Of a stretch of 64,000 nt of DNA, positions 12,971 through 25,768 are shown piece after piece. Origin of the DNA: Halicephalobus mephisto (Eukaryota; Nematoda; Chromadorea; Rhabditida; Panagrolaimidae); assembly GCA_009193035.1 (NCBI GenBank), contig SWDT01000126.1, positions 62,001 to 126,000 on the forward strand, in the 5' to 3' direction. Position 1 is the first letter of the stretch, and each line of letters starts with the position of its first letter. The position numbers and the translations under genes were made by a program. The notes beneath the pieces are model-generated. The model did not search any database. It saw only the letters and a program-made list of their open reading frames with translations, and was not told the origin of the DNA.

Positions 12971-13419
12971 TATAAAAAACATTGAAAAAAAAACGCGGTT
13001 TTGATCCAAACAAAAAACAAAAAAATGAAAGTCATCAAATGAGGTCCCGGATGGAAAATTACCCTTAAATTCAGTCATAAAATAACCCGAAGCCGGTTGT
13101 TAAGAAATGATTATAAAAAAATTGTTTTTCCAACAGGTGCGTAGTGTAATATGACAAGAGTAAAAGTGGAGTGTCCTATTCGCGAGCTCAGAAATTAGAA
13201 CATTCACAAAACTAGTTTTCTTTATTCCATTAATTCCTGTTCAGGATCACAGAAATTAATGTGGAATTCTACGATGAAATAGATAAATTAATTTTTGGGA
13301 TTTAGCGGGATTTGCTGATCTGAACGAACCGCAATCAACCTAGGTAGCATGGTCCCGGAACGAAAAAACCTGGTTATCAATCGGCATACTGTAGGTGCGA
13401 AAAGAGCCATCGACTGAGT

Positions 13420-14110
13420 TTATTGTTTTTCATTATCTTTGTTGTTTTTTATTATCTTTTCCGTTTTCGCGTGTTTTTCATATATCAAATAACTCTACTA
13501 TCTGCCCATCTTTCACATGTTCTCGGAACGAAAAACTCCATATATCAATCAGTTGTGCCCTTACAGCTGATAGGGTTATTACATTATAATTATATTTCCT
13601 ATTTTCGTGTTTTTCATATATCAAATAACTCTACTATCTGCCCATCTTTCACGTTTTCTCGGAACGAAAAACTATATATCAATCAGTTGTGCCCTTACAG
13701 CTGATAGGGTTATTACGTTATAATTATATTTCATATTTTCGTGTTTTTCATATACCAAATAGGCTCTACTGTCTGCCCGTCTTTCACGTGTTCTTGGAAA
13801 AAAGTCCCATATATCAATTAGCTGTACTCTTATGGCTGATAGAATTATTACGCTGTAATTATATTATTTTTTATTTTCGCCAATCTTTTCACTAAATCGT
13901 TCTATTATCTGTCTGTCTTTCATATGCTTTTGGAACGAAAAACCCTACATATTAATCAGGTATGCTCTTGTAGGTGATAGAGTCGCTACTTTATAATTAT
14001 ATTATTTTTGTTTCCACGTCTCGTTGATATATCAAAGTTCTAATATCTCCCCGTCCTTCACGCTGTCTCGGAACAAAAAGCTCTACGTACTAATTAGCTA
14101 TGTGCCAGCT
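13420..14110. repeat. Tandem array, about 135-bp unit, five copies
   Basis: CTACTATCTGCCCATCTTTC recurs at 13496 and 13632, with diverged forms near 13766, 13901 and 14039. Flanking blocks are GGAACGAAAAACTCCATATA, TATCAATCAGTTGTGCCC and ATAATTATATTT. Copies diverge steadily from left to right. Confidence 0.8.
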
Positions 14111-14559
14111 GTGTTGTTATTTTCTTATCTGTACTATTATCGTGGTGCACTATTGCTGATTACTGAATATCCCAAGTTGTTTTCCCTATTGCTCATAATC
14201 TAGCAACTGACAAGTTATTTTTGTTGACTTTTATGATCGTGTTAGAGGTTTTGAAGACCCACTTATTCCCTTAAAGGAACTCACGTATTGTTCCCTGTTC
14301 TCAACTTTTTCTAAACACATGGTTTGACAGATTAATGCTGTCCTTCGTTTTCAAACGAAAAAGGGGCTGTCAGTTTTTTCTTATCTAAGAAAACGTTTCT
14401 ATAAAAATTGCTGGACAATCTGTGACGAAATAAAACACGTTCGCGCAAATTGAAACTTCAAAATCCCATGGAAAATCAATAATTCGCACTTGATAATGGA
14501 ATTTGGAGATCAATAATTGAATTCAGAAAACGGAAACACTTTGGAATGTCTGTAAAAAT

Positions 14560-15320
14560 AAGGATTAAAATAAGTATAAATTAAAGTTCACCCGGATATT
14601 CTAAGAAAGTTTCATTATTATCTCAACAGGAAAGAAAACGTCCAAGGTCTTAATAAGAAGAGTATCTAGAATCCTATGATTGGAAATTATAAATTTATCG
14701 TGAGATTCCAAGAAAATCTTAACTCACGTCTCGACGCGAAAACAACATCAAAGATCGTATGGAAGAAAATTTGACGACCAAGTTTAGGGAAATCTTAATT
14801 GATATTCCGACATAAAAATCGGAATTTAGACATGGAAAATATTAAAGAATTTAACACGAAGAATGTGAATTAGAATAATATAAATAGAAAGTTGTCGGAG
14901 GATTTTGAAGAAAATCTGACTAATGTCTTGAGATGAAAGAACATTCAAGGTTTTAATATGAAAAATAGGAATTAGAATGAATATAATTTAAAATTTATCA
15001 AAGGATTTCGGAGAAAGAAATTTGATTAATGTCTTGACACGAAAAAGTGCAGATTATAATGAGTAGAAATAAAAATTTATTGAAAGATTTTGATTAATGT
15101 CTTAATGCGAAAAAAATTTAAAAAATAACTTCAATCTCAAAGTAAAAAAATAAAAAAAAATAACTTCAATTTCAAAGTAAAAAAACTAAAAAAAAAAAAC
15201 TTCAAAGTCTCAACGCGAAAAAAGAATTTTAATGTCCCAACGCGAAAAAGAATTTTAATGTCTCAACGCGAAAAAAAATTTTAATGTCTCAACGCGAAAG
15301 AATAACCAGGGTCCTGACGA
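14560..15320. other. Degenerate GTCTCAACGCGAAAA sequence
   Basis: Motifs such as TGTCTTGACACGAAAAA and AATGTCTCAACGCGAAAAA are scattered and become tandem (about 26 bp) at 15200-15310. No gene seen. Confidence 0.55.
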
Positions 15321-15599
15321 GGAAATATTTGAAATTTTAAAAGAACTTAAAATTTGAGTATAAATGTAAAAATATAAATTTATCAAAAAAGATTAATGTT
15401 TTGACACGAAAAATATTTAAAATTCTAACACGAAAAAATAAAAAACGCAATTTATTTGGTAAAGTACATAGGAGGTTACTACAGTATACGGACTTAATAG
15501 TTTCCAATTGTCTGTTTATTAAAGTACACAGGACTTGATTCAATCCTGCCATGAATACTTGATTAACTTCAAAAAAGTAAAAAATAAACAACTTTATTT

Positions 15600-15900
15600 C
15601 AGTGCTGAGGTCTATAGAAAACTTGACATCAGAATTAAGTTTGCATATTGCATACAACATTCTAGCAGATTGGTTGAAATTAAAATAGAAATCAGATCTG
15701 CAGGTTGCATGCAACTTTTTAACAAATTGGTTCACGTTAAAATAGAAATTGATTCTGCAGGTTGCATGCAACATTCTAGCAGATTGGTTCACATTAAAGT
15801 AGAAATTAATTCTGCAGGTTGCATGCAATATTTGAGCAAGGAAGTCAACATCAAAATTAAATTTGCACGTTGCATGCAACATTTGACAAACTTATTTAGT
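15600..15900. repeat. Tandem array C, about 60-bp unit, with TTGCATGCAA palindrome
   Basis: Repeats of CTGCAGGTTGCATGCAACAT followed by TCTAGCAGATTGGTTCAC and an A-rich AAAGTAGAAATTAAT segment. Both strands stay open across the array, which produces coding-like frames (for example SAGCMQHSSRLVHIKVEI) that are probably not genes. The same family lies inverted at 29885-30610. Confidence 0.8.
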
Positions 15901-15954
15901 TTTTATCCAAAATTTCGATTTTAATATCGACCGTCTTATAGTTCTCAACACAGG

Positions 15955-16960
15955 TCCTGAGACGAATTTTAAAAAATTAAAAAATTAAAATTTATAAATT
16001 CAATGTAAAAAAATTAAAAAATTAAAATTTTAAAATTCAATGTAAAAAAATTAAAAAATTAAAATTTTTAAATTCAATGTAAAAAAATTAAAATTTTTAA
16101 ATTTATAAATTCAATGTAAAAAAATTATTTACATAAATAAAATTATTAAAACCATATTTGACCAAAAATGGAAGAATAAATTTGGCCGTCTGTCAAAAAA
16201 GAACAAAAACAGAAAAAAATTTACGAACGGAATGGTCGAAAAAGAATAAGCAAGTTTGACGGACAAAAAACCGACTCACGTTTGTCTCAGGGACCAAATA
16301 TTCTGGATTCGACGATATTAGAAATTCCTAAGTTTTAGTCTTTCAAAATTTAATGAAAAATTCTGAAAATTTTTGAAAAATCTCACGGAAGTTTTTTGGA
16401 CTTTTCAGAATCCTCTGGAAATTTTTGGAAAAATTTTAGAATTTTTCAGAATCCTGTGGAAATTTCTGAAAATTTAAAATTTTATAAAAATTAAAAGTTT
16501 TTGAAATTTTTAGAAAAATTTTAGAATTTTTCAGAATTCCGTAGAAAATTCCAGAATCCTGTGGAAGTTTCTAGAAGCCTTCAGAATCCTGTGAAAATTT
16601 CTGAAAATTTAAAATTTTATAAAAATTTAAAATTCTTAAAATTTTCGGAATTTTAAAATTTTTTGAAAATTTCTGAAAATTTAAAATTTTATAAAAATTA
16701 AAAATTCTTAAAATTTTCGAAATTTAAAAAATTTTTTGAAAATTTCTGAAAATTTAAAATTTTATAAAAATTAAAAGTTTTTAGAATTTTCCAGAATTCC
16801 ATAGAAAATTCGAAAATTCTGTAGGAATTTCTAAAAACTGAAAATTTTTAATTTTTATAAAATTTCCAAAAATTCTTAAAATTTTCGGAATTTAAAAAAT
16901 TTTATGGAGATTTTTAGAAATTTTTAGAATCCTCTAAAATCCCACAAAATCCTTCGAAAA
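15955..16960. other. A/T arrays and TTCTGAAAATTT degenerate repeats
   Basis: 15970-16130 has about four ~55-bp units ending AATTCAATGTAAAAAAATTA. 16330-16960 repeats TTCTGAAAATTTAAAATTTT and CAGAATCCTGTGGAAATTTC. Nothing gene-like. Confidence 0.6.
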
Positions 16961-17389
16961 TCCTAATTATCCAAATTCCAAAAATTACTTTGAAAATTTT
17001 TATTTTTGTTTTTTATTAAGTAATTTAAAAAATAATTAATTTTTAATCGGTTTTTTTGGAGGTCATCAGATTAGGAAATTTAAACTTTTTTAATTACGTG
17101 CGTTTTCGACCTTCAGTGTCTCGTCATCTGACTAATTTGTCATTATAAAATTTAACGAATTAAAAACAGTAAAAAAGTAGGATTTAAAAAAATTAAAAAA
17201 GACCAAAATTCTGATGTCCGTTTTTTTCTGGAAAAAATGGGACTTGCAGAACAGGAAAAGCCGTCATGGAAAGAACCACCACTTGGTTTAGGGACTTCCT
17301 TTTAAATTTTTTCAGTTGTCGACACTGCAAGTTCTGAATTGACAATTTTAAAATATTTAACTACAAACAAATTTCCGGGTAGAAAAAAT

Positions 17390-17830
17390 AAGAAATATAA
17401 TTAATAAAAAAGTAAAAAAATATAATTAATAAAAAAATAAAAAAAATAAAATTAATAAAAAAAATAAAAAATAAAAAATTTGAAATTTAAAATTAATAAA
17501 AAATAAGAAATATAATTAATAAAAAAATAAAAAATAAAATTAATAAAAAAAATAAAAAATTTGAAATTTAAAATTAATAAAAAATTTAAAATTAATAAGA
17601 AATTTGAAAAATTTTAAAAATTTAAAATTAATAAAAAAATTTGAAAGATTTAAAATCAATAAAAAAATTTAAAATCGATGAAGAATAAAAAAATTTTCAA
17701 AATTAAAGAAATTAAAAAAAATTAAATTTTTAAGAAAAAGTTTTAAAATTTAAAAAAATTATAATTAATAAAAATTTAAAAAAATAAAATTAAAAAAAAA
17801 TTTTTCATATAATATTCTAACCGTTATGTT
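17390..17830. other. Simple A/T sequence
   Basis: AATTAATAAAAAAATAAAA-type text; nothing else seen. Confidence 0.7.
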
Positions 17831-17929
17831 TCTATTTTTTCCTAAAAATAGTCTCATTTTGAATAGTTTCGTCATCAACTCGTTTTTTTAATTCTCAGAA
17901 TAAAAATATTAAATTTCAAAATAAAAAAT

Positions 17930-19090
17930 TAATATGTTCAATTTTGTTTCTCCTTAGTTCCAGGTTCAAATTCTTTCGTCATCAATTTTCCGTTTTCAGA
18001 AAAAGTAAGATTAGGCTAAAAATAATAAATTTATATGCAAAAAATAAAAATTAATAAAAAATTTTTTCTTTGACAGTCCGGTGTTGTAAATCCGGTTTTG
18101 TATCTAAACAGGGTTAGGTTCAAGTTCTTTCGTCATAGGTTTTTTCTTTTCAAATGGAAACAAGATTAAACTGAAAATAGAAAAATTTTTAAGAATGTAA
18201 AAAAATAAAGAAAAGTAATAAATAATAAAATAATAAAGAAAAGTAATAAACAGCAAAATAATAAAGAAAAGTAATAAATAATAAAAAAATGATTCTTCAA
18301 TTTGCACGCCGGCGCAGTGGTTTAATTCCCCGTTCCGTACCCGACCGGTCCCGGGTTCGGGCTTCCTTTATTACTGGTCTTTTTTGTTTCTTAGTAGAAA
18401 AAAATTTAATACGTAGTAATAAATATACTTACAAGATATAGGAAGTCAATAAGGCTAATTTCTTCTTAAATAACTGAGAGTTATAATGCTAGTTTTGTAC
18501 CCAAAAGCCCAAGTTTAAATCCCTTCGTCACAGACTTCCTTCGTTTTCGTTCTGAAAACATTTGGTTAAAAAATGAATTTCCGGGTAGGAGAAAGGAAGT
18601 TAATAAGAAATTAATCAATTTAGTCTTTTTTCGTCCAAAATCTGTGAAGACCGTCTAAGTGCAGAACTACAGTATCTCAAGTTTGGATTTTTTAAATATT
18701 TTTATAAATCAATAAAAAACTAATTTTTATGAATCAATAAAAATTAATTTCTTAAAAATGAAAAAGTAATTTTAAAAAATCTGTTTTAAGTAAATTTCTA
18801 CTTAAAAAACAAATTAATGGGAATAATTTAATGGTTTGGAGCTGTGTTTTTAATTTTGCACTCAAATGATCTTAAATTTGAGTTTTTTAAAATTGATTAT
18901 TTTAATTGTAAAAAATTATTAAAAATAATAGATTTCAAGATGAAATGAAAATGAATAATAAAGAAATAAAGAAAAGGGTTTTTTGTTTTGATAGTTTAGT
19001 GGTCTGATTTCAGTTTTGCATTCAGGTAGTTCCGAGTTCGGATCTTGTCGTCATTGCTTTTTTTGCTTTCGTTGGAAATACCTGAACCGA
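17930..19090 (+). repeat. Cluster of degenerate tRNA-derived (SINE-like) fragments
   Basis: At least four units have a B-box-like GGTTCAAATTC or GAGTTCGGATC followed by TTCGTCAT and a T-rich tail. The best are 18308-18370 (GCGCAGTGGTTTAATTCCCC ... GGTCCCGGGTTCGGGCTTCC) and 18986-19060 (GATAGTTTAGTGGTCTGA ... GAGTTCGGATCTTGTCGTC). None closes an acceptor stem, so they are not functional tRNAs. Confidence 0.55.
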
Positions 19091-19099
19091 AAATAATCT

Positions 19100-20000
19100 C
19101 ATTCTAGATATCCTTCAATGAAGCCCTAATTTGACATTTTTATTTTCTCACGTAAGCAGAAAACCGAAAAAAATAATTTTGAAAATTGGCACGAACCCAA
19201 TTTTCTTCATTTTAGAGACAGTCAAACGTTATTAAGACGAACCATCTTTTGAAAGAGAAAAACTGATTGGCCTTTTTCTCCCGACTGGAAGAGATAAGAA
19301 TCAATCAGCGGAAAAGTGGTCATGATCAATCAAATCAAAAACATCAGTCATCCACGGGCTCGTTTTAAATTCTTCAAAATTGAGGGACTGTGATGCGATA
19401 AATAAAGAATTTTAAAGTTCAAAACACCCAAAAAGTCAAAGGTCAAATAATTTTGGAAATTTTAATTTAAAATAAATTTAATTTAAATATTAATTTTAAT
19501 TTAAAATAAATTTAATTTAAAAATTAATTTTAATATAAATTATGCTATTGAAAAATAAAAGTAAATTTTCATTCCAGATTGTCTCGACGGAAATTTTTGA
19601 AGGATTTTCGAATTTTTGATTTTTTTTTTGGATTTTGGAAAATTTTAATTTTTTGGGAGATTTTTGAATATTTTGAAGATTCCAAAGTTTTTTTTATAAA
19701 ATTTTTGAAAATTTCAGAACCTTGAATTAGATTCTAAAAAATCCAAAATTTTTTAAATTTCGAAAATCACTTTCTCGATTCTGGAGGATTCTAGAAACTT
19801 CTTCAGAATTCTAATTCTGGAGAAATTGGAAGACTGTGATGTCATAAATAAAACATCTATTTAAAGTCCACAAAGTCCAAAAAAACGAAATAAAAGGTCA
19901 TCTAAGATCAAGTGAGCTATACTGAATTTAATATAAAAAAACTTTTTTTATAAAATTAAAGATTTTAGTTAAGGTAATAATTATTATTTCGTACAGTATA
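19100..20000. other. Intergenic sequence without a recognised feature
   Basis: Moderately complex to 19400, then A/T-rich. The pair GACTGTGATGCGATAAATAA (19387) and GACTGTGATGTCATAAATAA (19833) marks a diverged duplication of about 450-bp spacing. Confidence 0.5.
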
Positions 20001-20029
20001 CTCTTATGACGAAGAATTTAAAACCTCAG

Positions 20030-20340
20030 GTTTCAGCGCGAAAAAAACTATAATTTCAGGTCCCAACACGAAAAGCTAAAATTTTTGGTCCTAGCACGAA
20101 AATTTAAACTTTTTGGTCCCAACACGAAAATCCAAAATTTTTGATCCCAGCACGAAAATTCAAACTTTTTGGTCCCAGCACGAAAAGCTAAAATTTTTGG
20201 TCCTAGCACGAAAGTTTGAAATTTTTGGTCTCAACACGAAAATCCAAAATTTTCGGTCTCAACGCGAAAACACCATAATTTTTGATCTCAACACGAAAGA
20301 ACTAAACTTTTTGGTCTTAATACGAAAAACCAAAGTTTGT
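20030..20340. repeat. Tandem array of GGTCCCAACACGAAAA units
   Basis: Around ten units of roughly 27-30 bp, TTTGGTCCCAACACGAAAAT with small variants. It gives a long plus-strand open frame that I reject as a gene. Confidence 0.75.
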
Positions 20341-20632
20341 ATTTTAATTAATGTTTAAAATAAATTATATATTTTTTTAATTAAAAATTAATAATTAGTC
20401 TCAAGACTAAAAATTATTTTTTACTTTTTTGTAGCCCTTACTTTCTTGGTTGAAAAAATTTTTACAGAGAAGACTTAGTCATCGACATGCCTCAAACAAA
20501 ACGGGCACAGGGGAAAAGATAACTATTGAGTCTGAGATGGACCGGAAGGTAGGAACCACGATTAGAGTAAAATAATATTATTTTGTGTTGGATCAGGCAT
20601 TCCATCCTTAGTAAGAAACGCAACTGACAGGG

Positions 20633-21025
20633 AGCATTTGATCCCGAACGGATTTCTTCAACATCGAAAAAAAAATATGGTTCTGAACGGATTTCTTCAG
20701 CATCGACAAAAAACATGGTCCCGAACGGATTTCTTCAACATCGATAAAGAAAACATGGTCCCGAACGGATTTCTTCAACATCGACAAAAAAAATATGGTT
20801 CTGAACGGATTTCTTCAGCATCGACAAAAAACATGGTCCCGAACGGATTTCTTCAACATCGAAAAAAAAACATGATCCCGAACGGATTTCTTCAACATCG
20901 ATAAAGAAAACATAGTCCCGAACGGATTTCCTTAATATCGATATAGTACTCGATTCCGAATGGGTTTCCTTAACATCAATAGAGTACATGGTTTCGAACG
21001 GATTTCTTTAATATTGATAGGGAAA
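20633..21025. repeat. Minisatellite, about 38-bp unit (CCCGAACGGATTTCTTCAAC)
   Basis: Roughly ten copies of CATGGTCCCGAACGGATTTC followed by TTCAACATCGAWAAARAAAA. Open frames on both strands are products of the repeat. An inverted, shorter array of the same family is at 59101-59225. Confidence 0.85.
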
Positions 21026-21424
21026 CATACAGTTTTTTTTGGCAAAAATTATATTTTGTTGCATGTATCGAATCCAGCACAGATTTTGTATTGTGCCTTA
21101 GGCATATGTTATATAAACTTTTTTACAATATCTACTTCATCATCAGTACGTGAACCACTCGGACTGACAAATTTAGCATTTTATAAATTAGGGATACATG
21201 ATAGATAAATAATTAGGAATGACACTCTGGTATCTCAGATAGTCTTGGGACTTTTATATTTTTACTTTAAAACATGCGAGAATGAAGTAAGGCGGACTGA
21301 GGTACCGTAAACTGCAGAGACTTATTGGTCCCGACAATAACGAAATTATGAAATCACCAACCGGGAATGTTCAAGTAATTTTCGATTTTTGTCAATTTTG
21401 AAAATTATTATTTTTAAGACAAGA

Positions 21425-21800
21425 TAGTCAGACGAATTGAAGAAGAAACATGGCCATACGTGGGCCAGTCAAGTTCATGATCGCAGAAAACGGCAAATGT
21501 ACTGTGGACCGCAAGAAGACACATTAAACATAGGCTAATTGTTGTTATTTTTTTTAATTCAGTTAAATGTTGTAATTGTTCTTCAAAAACGGTTCGATAA
21601 AGTGAAAATTATTATTTTTAAAAGACGAATTAAAGAAGAAACATGGCCATACGTGGGCCAGTCAAGTCCGTGATCGCAGAAAACGGCAAATATGCTGAAA
21701 ACCGCAAGAAAACACATTAGGCAAAAATTTATTATTATTTTTTAATCCAATCAAATATTATAATTGTTCTTTGAAAACGGTTCGATAAAGTGAAAATTAT
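21425..21800. repeat. Direct duplication, about 193-bp period
   Basis: AACATGGCCATACGTGGGCC and AGAAAACGGCAAATRTRCTG occur twice, with AAAACGGTTCGATAAAGTGA ending each copy. A related CATATGTGGGCCAG fragment lies near 11912. Confidence 0.7.
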
Positions 21801-22189
21801 TATTTTTAAAAAATACGGAATTCGTTAAAAAATTAAATATTTTTCACAAAATTGAAAAATCTAGTTTTTTAAAAGTTTTCAGAATTTTCTATAAATCCAA
21901 AAAGATTCAAAAAATTCATACATATTCGTTTTTGAAAAATACATAACTCATTAGAAAAAATCCAATATGTGTGAAAAAAGCAAAATTGGAGGATTAGAGA
22001 TGAGTGACTTCAAAAATTTTAATTTTTTTATGTAAAATTAAATAAAAATTTGAACACTAATGTTCTGTATTATCGAAATTAAAAATCGAAATTTCGTGCT
22101 GAAACAACATCTACGAATTTTTCTACTTCAAAAATCTTAAATTAATAATTAAAAATTATTTGAATTTTTCAAATTTTAAAATGTCTTGT

Positions 22190-22510
22190 AAATATTCTCT
22201 CAACACGAAAAGTCTAGATTTTGAATTTTGGATCTCAACACGGAAAATGCACAATTCGAAAACAGTGTCTTACCACGAAAAGTATGAATTTCGAAAATCT
22301 TCTCTCAATGCGAAAAGTCTGGATTTTGAATGTTGTGTCTTACCACGAAAAGTTCAAATTTCAGACGTTGCATTTCAACACGAAAAATGCACAATTCGAA
22401 AACAGTGTCTTACCACGAAAAGTATAAATTTCAAAAGTCTTCTCTCAACACGAAAAGTCCGAATTCCAGATGTTGTGTCTTAACACGAAAAGTTCAAATT
22501 TCGATTTCGA
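22190..22510. repeat. Tandem array of ACACGAAAAGTC units
   Basis: About nine units of 34-36 bp such as CTTACCACGAAAAGTATGAA, arranged in a two-level pattern (the AAATGCACAATTCGAAAACA block appears twice). Part of the dispersed GTCTCAACACGAAAA family. Confidence 0.7.
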
Positions 22511-22744
22511 ATTCTGGTCATCAACTTTCATAAAACTAACCACAAATTAATTATTTTTTAGAAAATGAAAATTTCTGAAAACTTTTATTTTGAAATATTC
22601 TCGTTTTGAAAATCTGATAAAAATTGCACTTGTGATGTCAGATGTTTTCAGAATCGGAATGGATCACTTTATTCGTCTGGGGACCAATTAAGTAAGAGGG
22701 TGGAAAAAAGTTTCGGAATCAAGAATGAAATAAAAAATTAATTC

Positions 22745-23060
22745 ATCTTCGTGGTAGGACCCAAAAATTTAAAAGTTTCTTTTTAAGACCAAAAAATTAG
22801 GAATTTCAATTTTCGTGTCGGGACCTAAGAAATCAGTTTCTTCGCTTTGGGACCTAAAAGTTTGAATTTTCGTGTCGAGACCAAAAATTTTAATTTCCTC
22901 GTTGTAAAATCAAAAATTTCAAATTTTCGTGTCGAGACCTAAGAAATCAGTTTCTTCACTTTGAGACCTGAAATTTTATTTTTTCGATGTCAGAATCTAA
23001 AAATAAAAATTCCGACTCGAAACCAAAAAATTAAAATTTCCGTGTTGGGGCTGAAATAAC
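22745..23060. repeat. Degenerate array of TTTCGTGTCGAGACC units (inverted orientation)
   Basis: Units such as TTTTCGTGTCGAGACCTAAG and AAATCAGTTTCTTC repeat about six times. This is the GGTCTCGACACGAAAA family on the other strand. Confidence 0.6.
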
Positions 23061-23250
23061 TTTTCTCAATTTTCTTTATTTGAGCATTATATCTAATCTC
23101 ATTCCCATTCCGAAAATAAACCGAATTAAATTACTCTCCCCCATGAAACCCCTCATTTATCAAAAATCCATAAATTAGCAATTATTCCAATTATTTACAT
23201 TTCTTGCAAAATGATTATTCGCATATGTTGAGACCGGTGAATCCGAGATA

Positions 23251-23763
23251 ACACGAAGACTAACATATTTCAGAAAATGGTTATTCTGAATATTTAAGAG
23301 TTTGTAGGAGAATATAAAAAAGATTCTAAACTTTCAATTTTTTAAAATCTAATCTCTTATTCGTACATATTGTATCTCTGTAATTTTACCTACTTGTCTA
23401 TAAACACTATTCTTAGATTAAGTGTACTTTTCTCCGAGGACCCAACAGATCTATTAAACAAAAATTACAAATTCAAAGTTACTATAAAAACAAAGAATAG
23501 TTACTGAAAAAAAACAATTTTCTCCTACAATTGGTCACTGTTAAAATAAGTGAATCCAAGAAAACATGAAAACTAACATACTCCAGAAAATGGTTATTCT
23601 GAATATTTAAGAGTTTGTAGTAGAATATAAAAAAAATCCTAAACTTTCAATTTTTTCTAATTTAATCTCTTATTCGTACATATTGTATCTTTGTAACTTT
23701 ACCTACATGCTGTCTATAAACACTATTCTTAGATTAAGTGTACTTTTCTCCGAGGACCCAACA
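23251..23763. repeat. Direct duplication of about 200 bp
   Basis: Two copies (23251-23450 and 23556-23763) share ACTAACATA...CAGAAAATGG, TTATTCGTACATATTGTATC and the end GTGTACTTTTCTCCGAGGAC. A roughly 105-bp unique spacer lies between. Could be a segmental duplication or paired solo LTR-like ends. Confidence 0.75.
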
Positions 23764-23989
23764 GTATAAAACTTGTTTCCGTCACAAAAATCGAAATAGA
23801 ATAAAAAATGGAATAAGCAGAGAACACACGTAATCAGCGAGTCAGAGACGAGCCAATTCGGGAAAAATTCAAAGAGCATAGTTTCTTCCTTCTCTTTCGA
23901 AAACGAGGGTAAATAAAATTTTATTCACGAAAATCATTTAGTCAATGAAAATAGAAAAAATAATATTGTTATCGAAAGTAAAAATGATT

Positions 23990-24840
23990 ATTTTTACAAA
24001 ATTATCTTAACACGAAATTTTAGAAAATTATAAAAATTAAAATAAAAATAATTTTTAATAAAGTATTTCTCAAAATCGTTTTAACACGAAATTTTGGAAG
24101 TTTTTAGAAAAAATCGTCTTAACACGAAATTCTAGAAAATTATAAAAATTACAATTAAAGTAATTTTTAAATAAATATTTCTGAAAATTGTCTTAAGGCG
24201 AAATTTTGGAAGTTTTTAAAAAAAATCGTTTTAACACGAAATTTTAGAAATTTATAAAAATTAAAATTAAAATAATTTTTAAATAAATATTTCTGAAAAT
24301 TGTCTTAACACGAAATTTTACTTTTTTGGAACTAATAATATATGTGATTATTTCGTAATCTTACAAAATTTCGAAAATAAAAAATAGTAATTTTTTATAA
24401 ATTTCAAAAGTTGTTTATAAATTTTGGAATTTTTATTTTTTACAAAATAATTCAGAAAATTATAAATCTTCTAAAAATATTTTTTTTGTTTTCAAATAAT
24501 TCAGAGTTCAGGTGGCTAGAATTAGGGATTTTCGTTTCGAAATATTAAGCACGATTATCCTTATTTTGGAAGTTGGATTCATGAATCCCTAGAAATCATC
24601 AAATCCATATCCTCTCAAAACGTCAAATAAAATTTTTAAAAAAGTCGTTCCAAGACGTCAACTGAAGTTTTCAAAAATATTCGTTTTAAAACGTCAAATA
24701 AAATATTCGAAAATATTCGTTTTAAGACATCGAATAAAATTTTCGAAAATATTCGTTTTAAGACATCGAATAAAAATTTTCGAAAATATTCGTTTTAAGA
24801 CGTCAAATAAAATTTAAAAAAGTCGTTTTGTCGTTAATTA
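23990..24840. repeat. Two tandem arrays, CTTAACACGAAATTTT and CGTTTTAAGACATCGAATAA
   Basis: 24000-24330 alternates TCGTCTTAACACGAAATTTT units with A/T spacers. 24640-24830 has about five ~37-bp units of ATTCGTTTTAAGACATCGAA. No gene seen. Confidence 0.65.
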
Positions 24841-24969
24841 AAAGTTCAAAAAATATGTGTTCGAGAAAACTAAAAATTTTTCTAAAATTCTTTTTAAGAT
24901 TTTTTAAGATTTCCCTTCGAAAGTTTAATTAAATTTTTTTTAATTTTATTTTTGGGATCTTAATTAAAA

Positions 24970-25760
24970 TATCCAAAAAATTTCTTCTCAGGACCACAAC
25001 TACAAAACCTAAAAAAATTTCTTCTCAGGACCCCTGACTAAAAATTTCATAAATTTTCCGTTCAGAATCCTGACTAACAAATCCAAAAAATTCTCCCTTC
25101 AGGATTCTGATTAAAAAATTCAAAAGATTTCTTCTCAGGACCCCCGACAAAAAATCCAAAAAATTTCCCTTCAGGATCCTGACTAAAAATTTCTTCTCAG
25201 GACCCCTGACTAAAAACTTCAAAAATTTTTCCTTCAAAACCCCGACTAAAAACTTCAAAAATTTCTTCTCAGGACCACAACTACAAAACCTAAAAAAATT
25301 TCTTCTCAGGACCCCTGACTAAAAATTTCATAAATTTTCCGTTCAGAATCCTGACTAACAAATCCAAAAAATTCTCCCTTCAGGATTCTGATTAAAAAAT
25401 CCAAAAAATTTCTTCTCAGGACCCCCGACTAAAAAATCCAAAAAATTTCCCTTCAGGATCCTGACTAAAAATTTCTTCTCAGGACCCCTGACTAAAAACT
25501 TCAAAAATTTGTTCTCAAAACCACAACTACAAAACCTAAAAAAATTTCTTCTTAGGACCCCTGACTAAAAATTTCATAAATTTTCCGTTCAGGATCCTGA
25601 CTAACAAATCCAAAAAATTTTCCCTTCAGGATTCTGATTAAAAAATCCAAAAAATTTCTTCTCAGGACTCCTGACTAAAAACTTCAAAAATTTGTTCTCA
25701 AGACTACAACTACAAAACCTAAAAAAATTTCTTCTCAGGACCCCTGACTAACAAATCCAA
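24970..25760. repeat. Higher-order tandem array (TTCTTCTCAGGACCCCTGAC)
   Basis: A base unit of about 35 bp (CTTCTCAGGACCCCTGACTA plus AAAATTTC) is arranged in a higher-order block of roughly 245 bp. The block starts at the diagnostic ACCACAACTACAAAACCTAA near 24991, 25273, 25519 and 25702. The first two blocks are nearly identical. Confidence 0.8.
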
Positions 25761-25768
25761 AAATTTCT

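Noticed and set aside
15337..15924. Overlapping long open frames on both strands
   Set aside because: They are produced by a ~60-bp repeat whose length and sequence avoid stops; there is no start context, splice sites or family match.
18305..18375. Candidate tRNA gene
   Set aside because: A- and B-box-like words are present, but the 5' GCCGGCG has no complementary 3' acceptor strand; treated as a tRNA-derived repeat.
20638..20989. Coding-like frames with repeated NGFLQHR / EEIRSG peptides
   Set aside because: Translation of a 38-bp minisatellite; both strands are open and the inverted copy at 59.1 kb is intronic.
25000..25760. CRISPR-like regular direct repeats
   Set aside because: Eukaryotic higher-order minisatellite with contiguous related units and no unique spacers of constant length.
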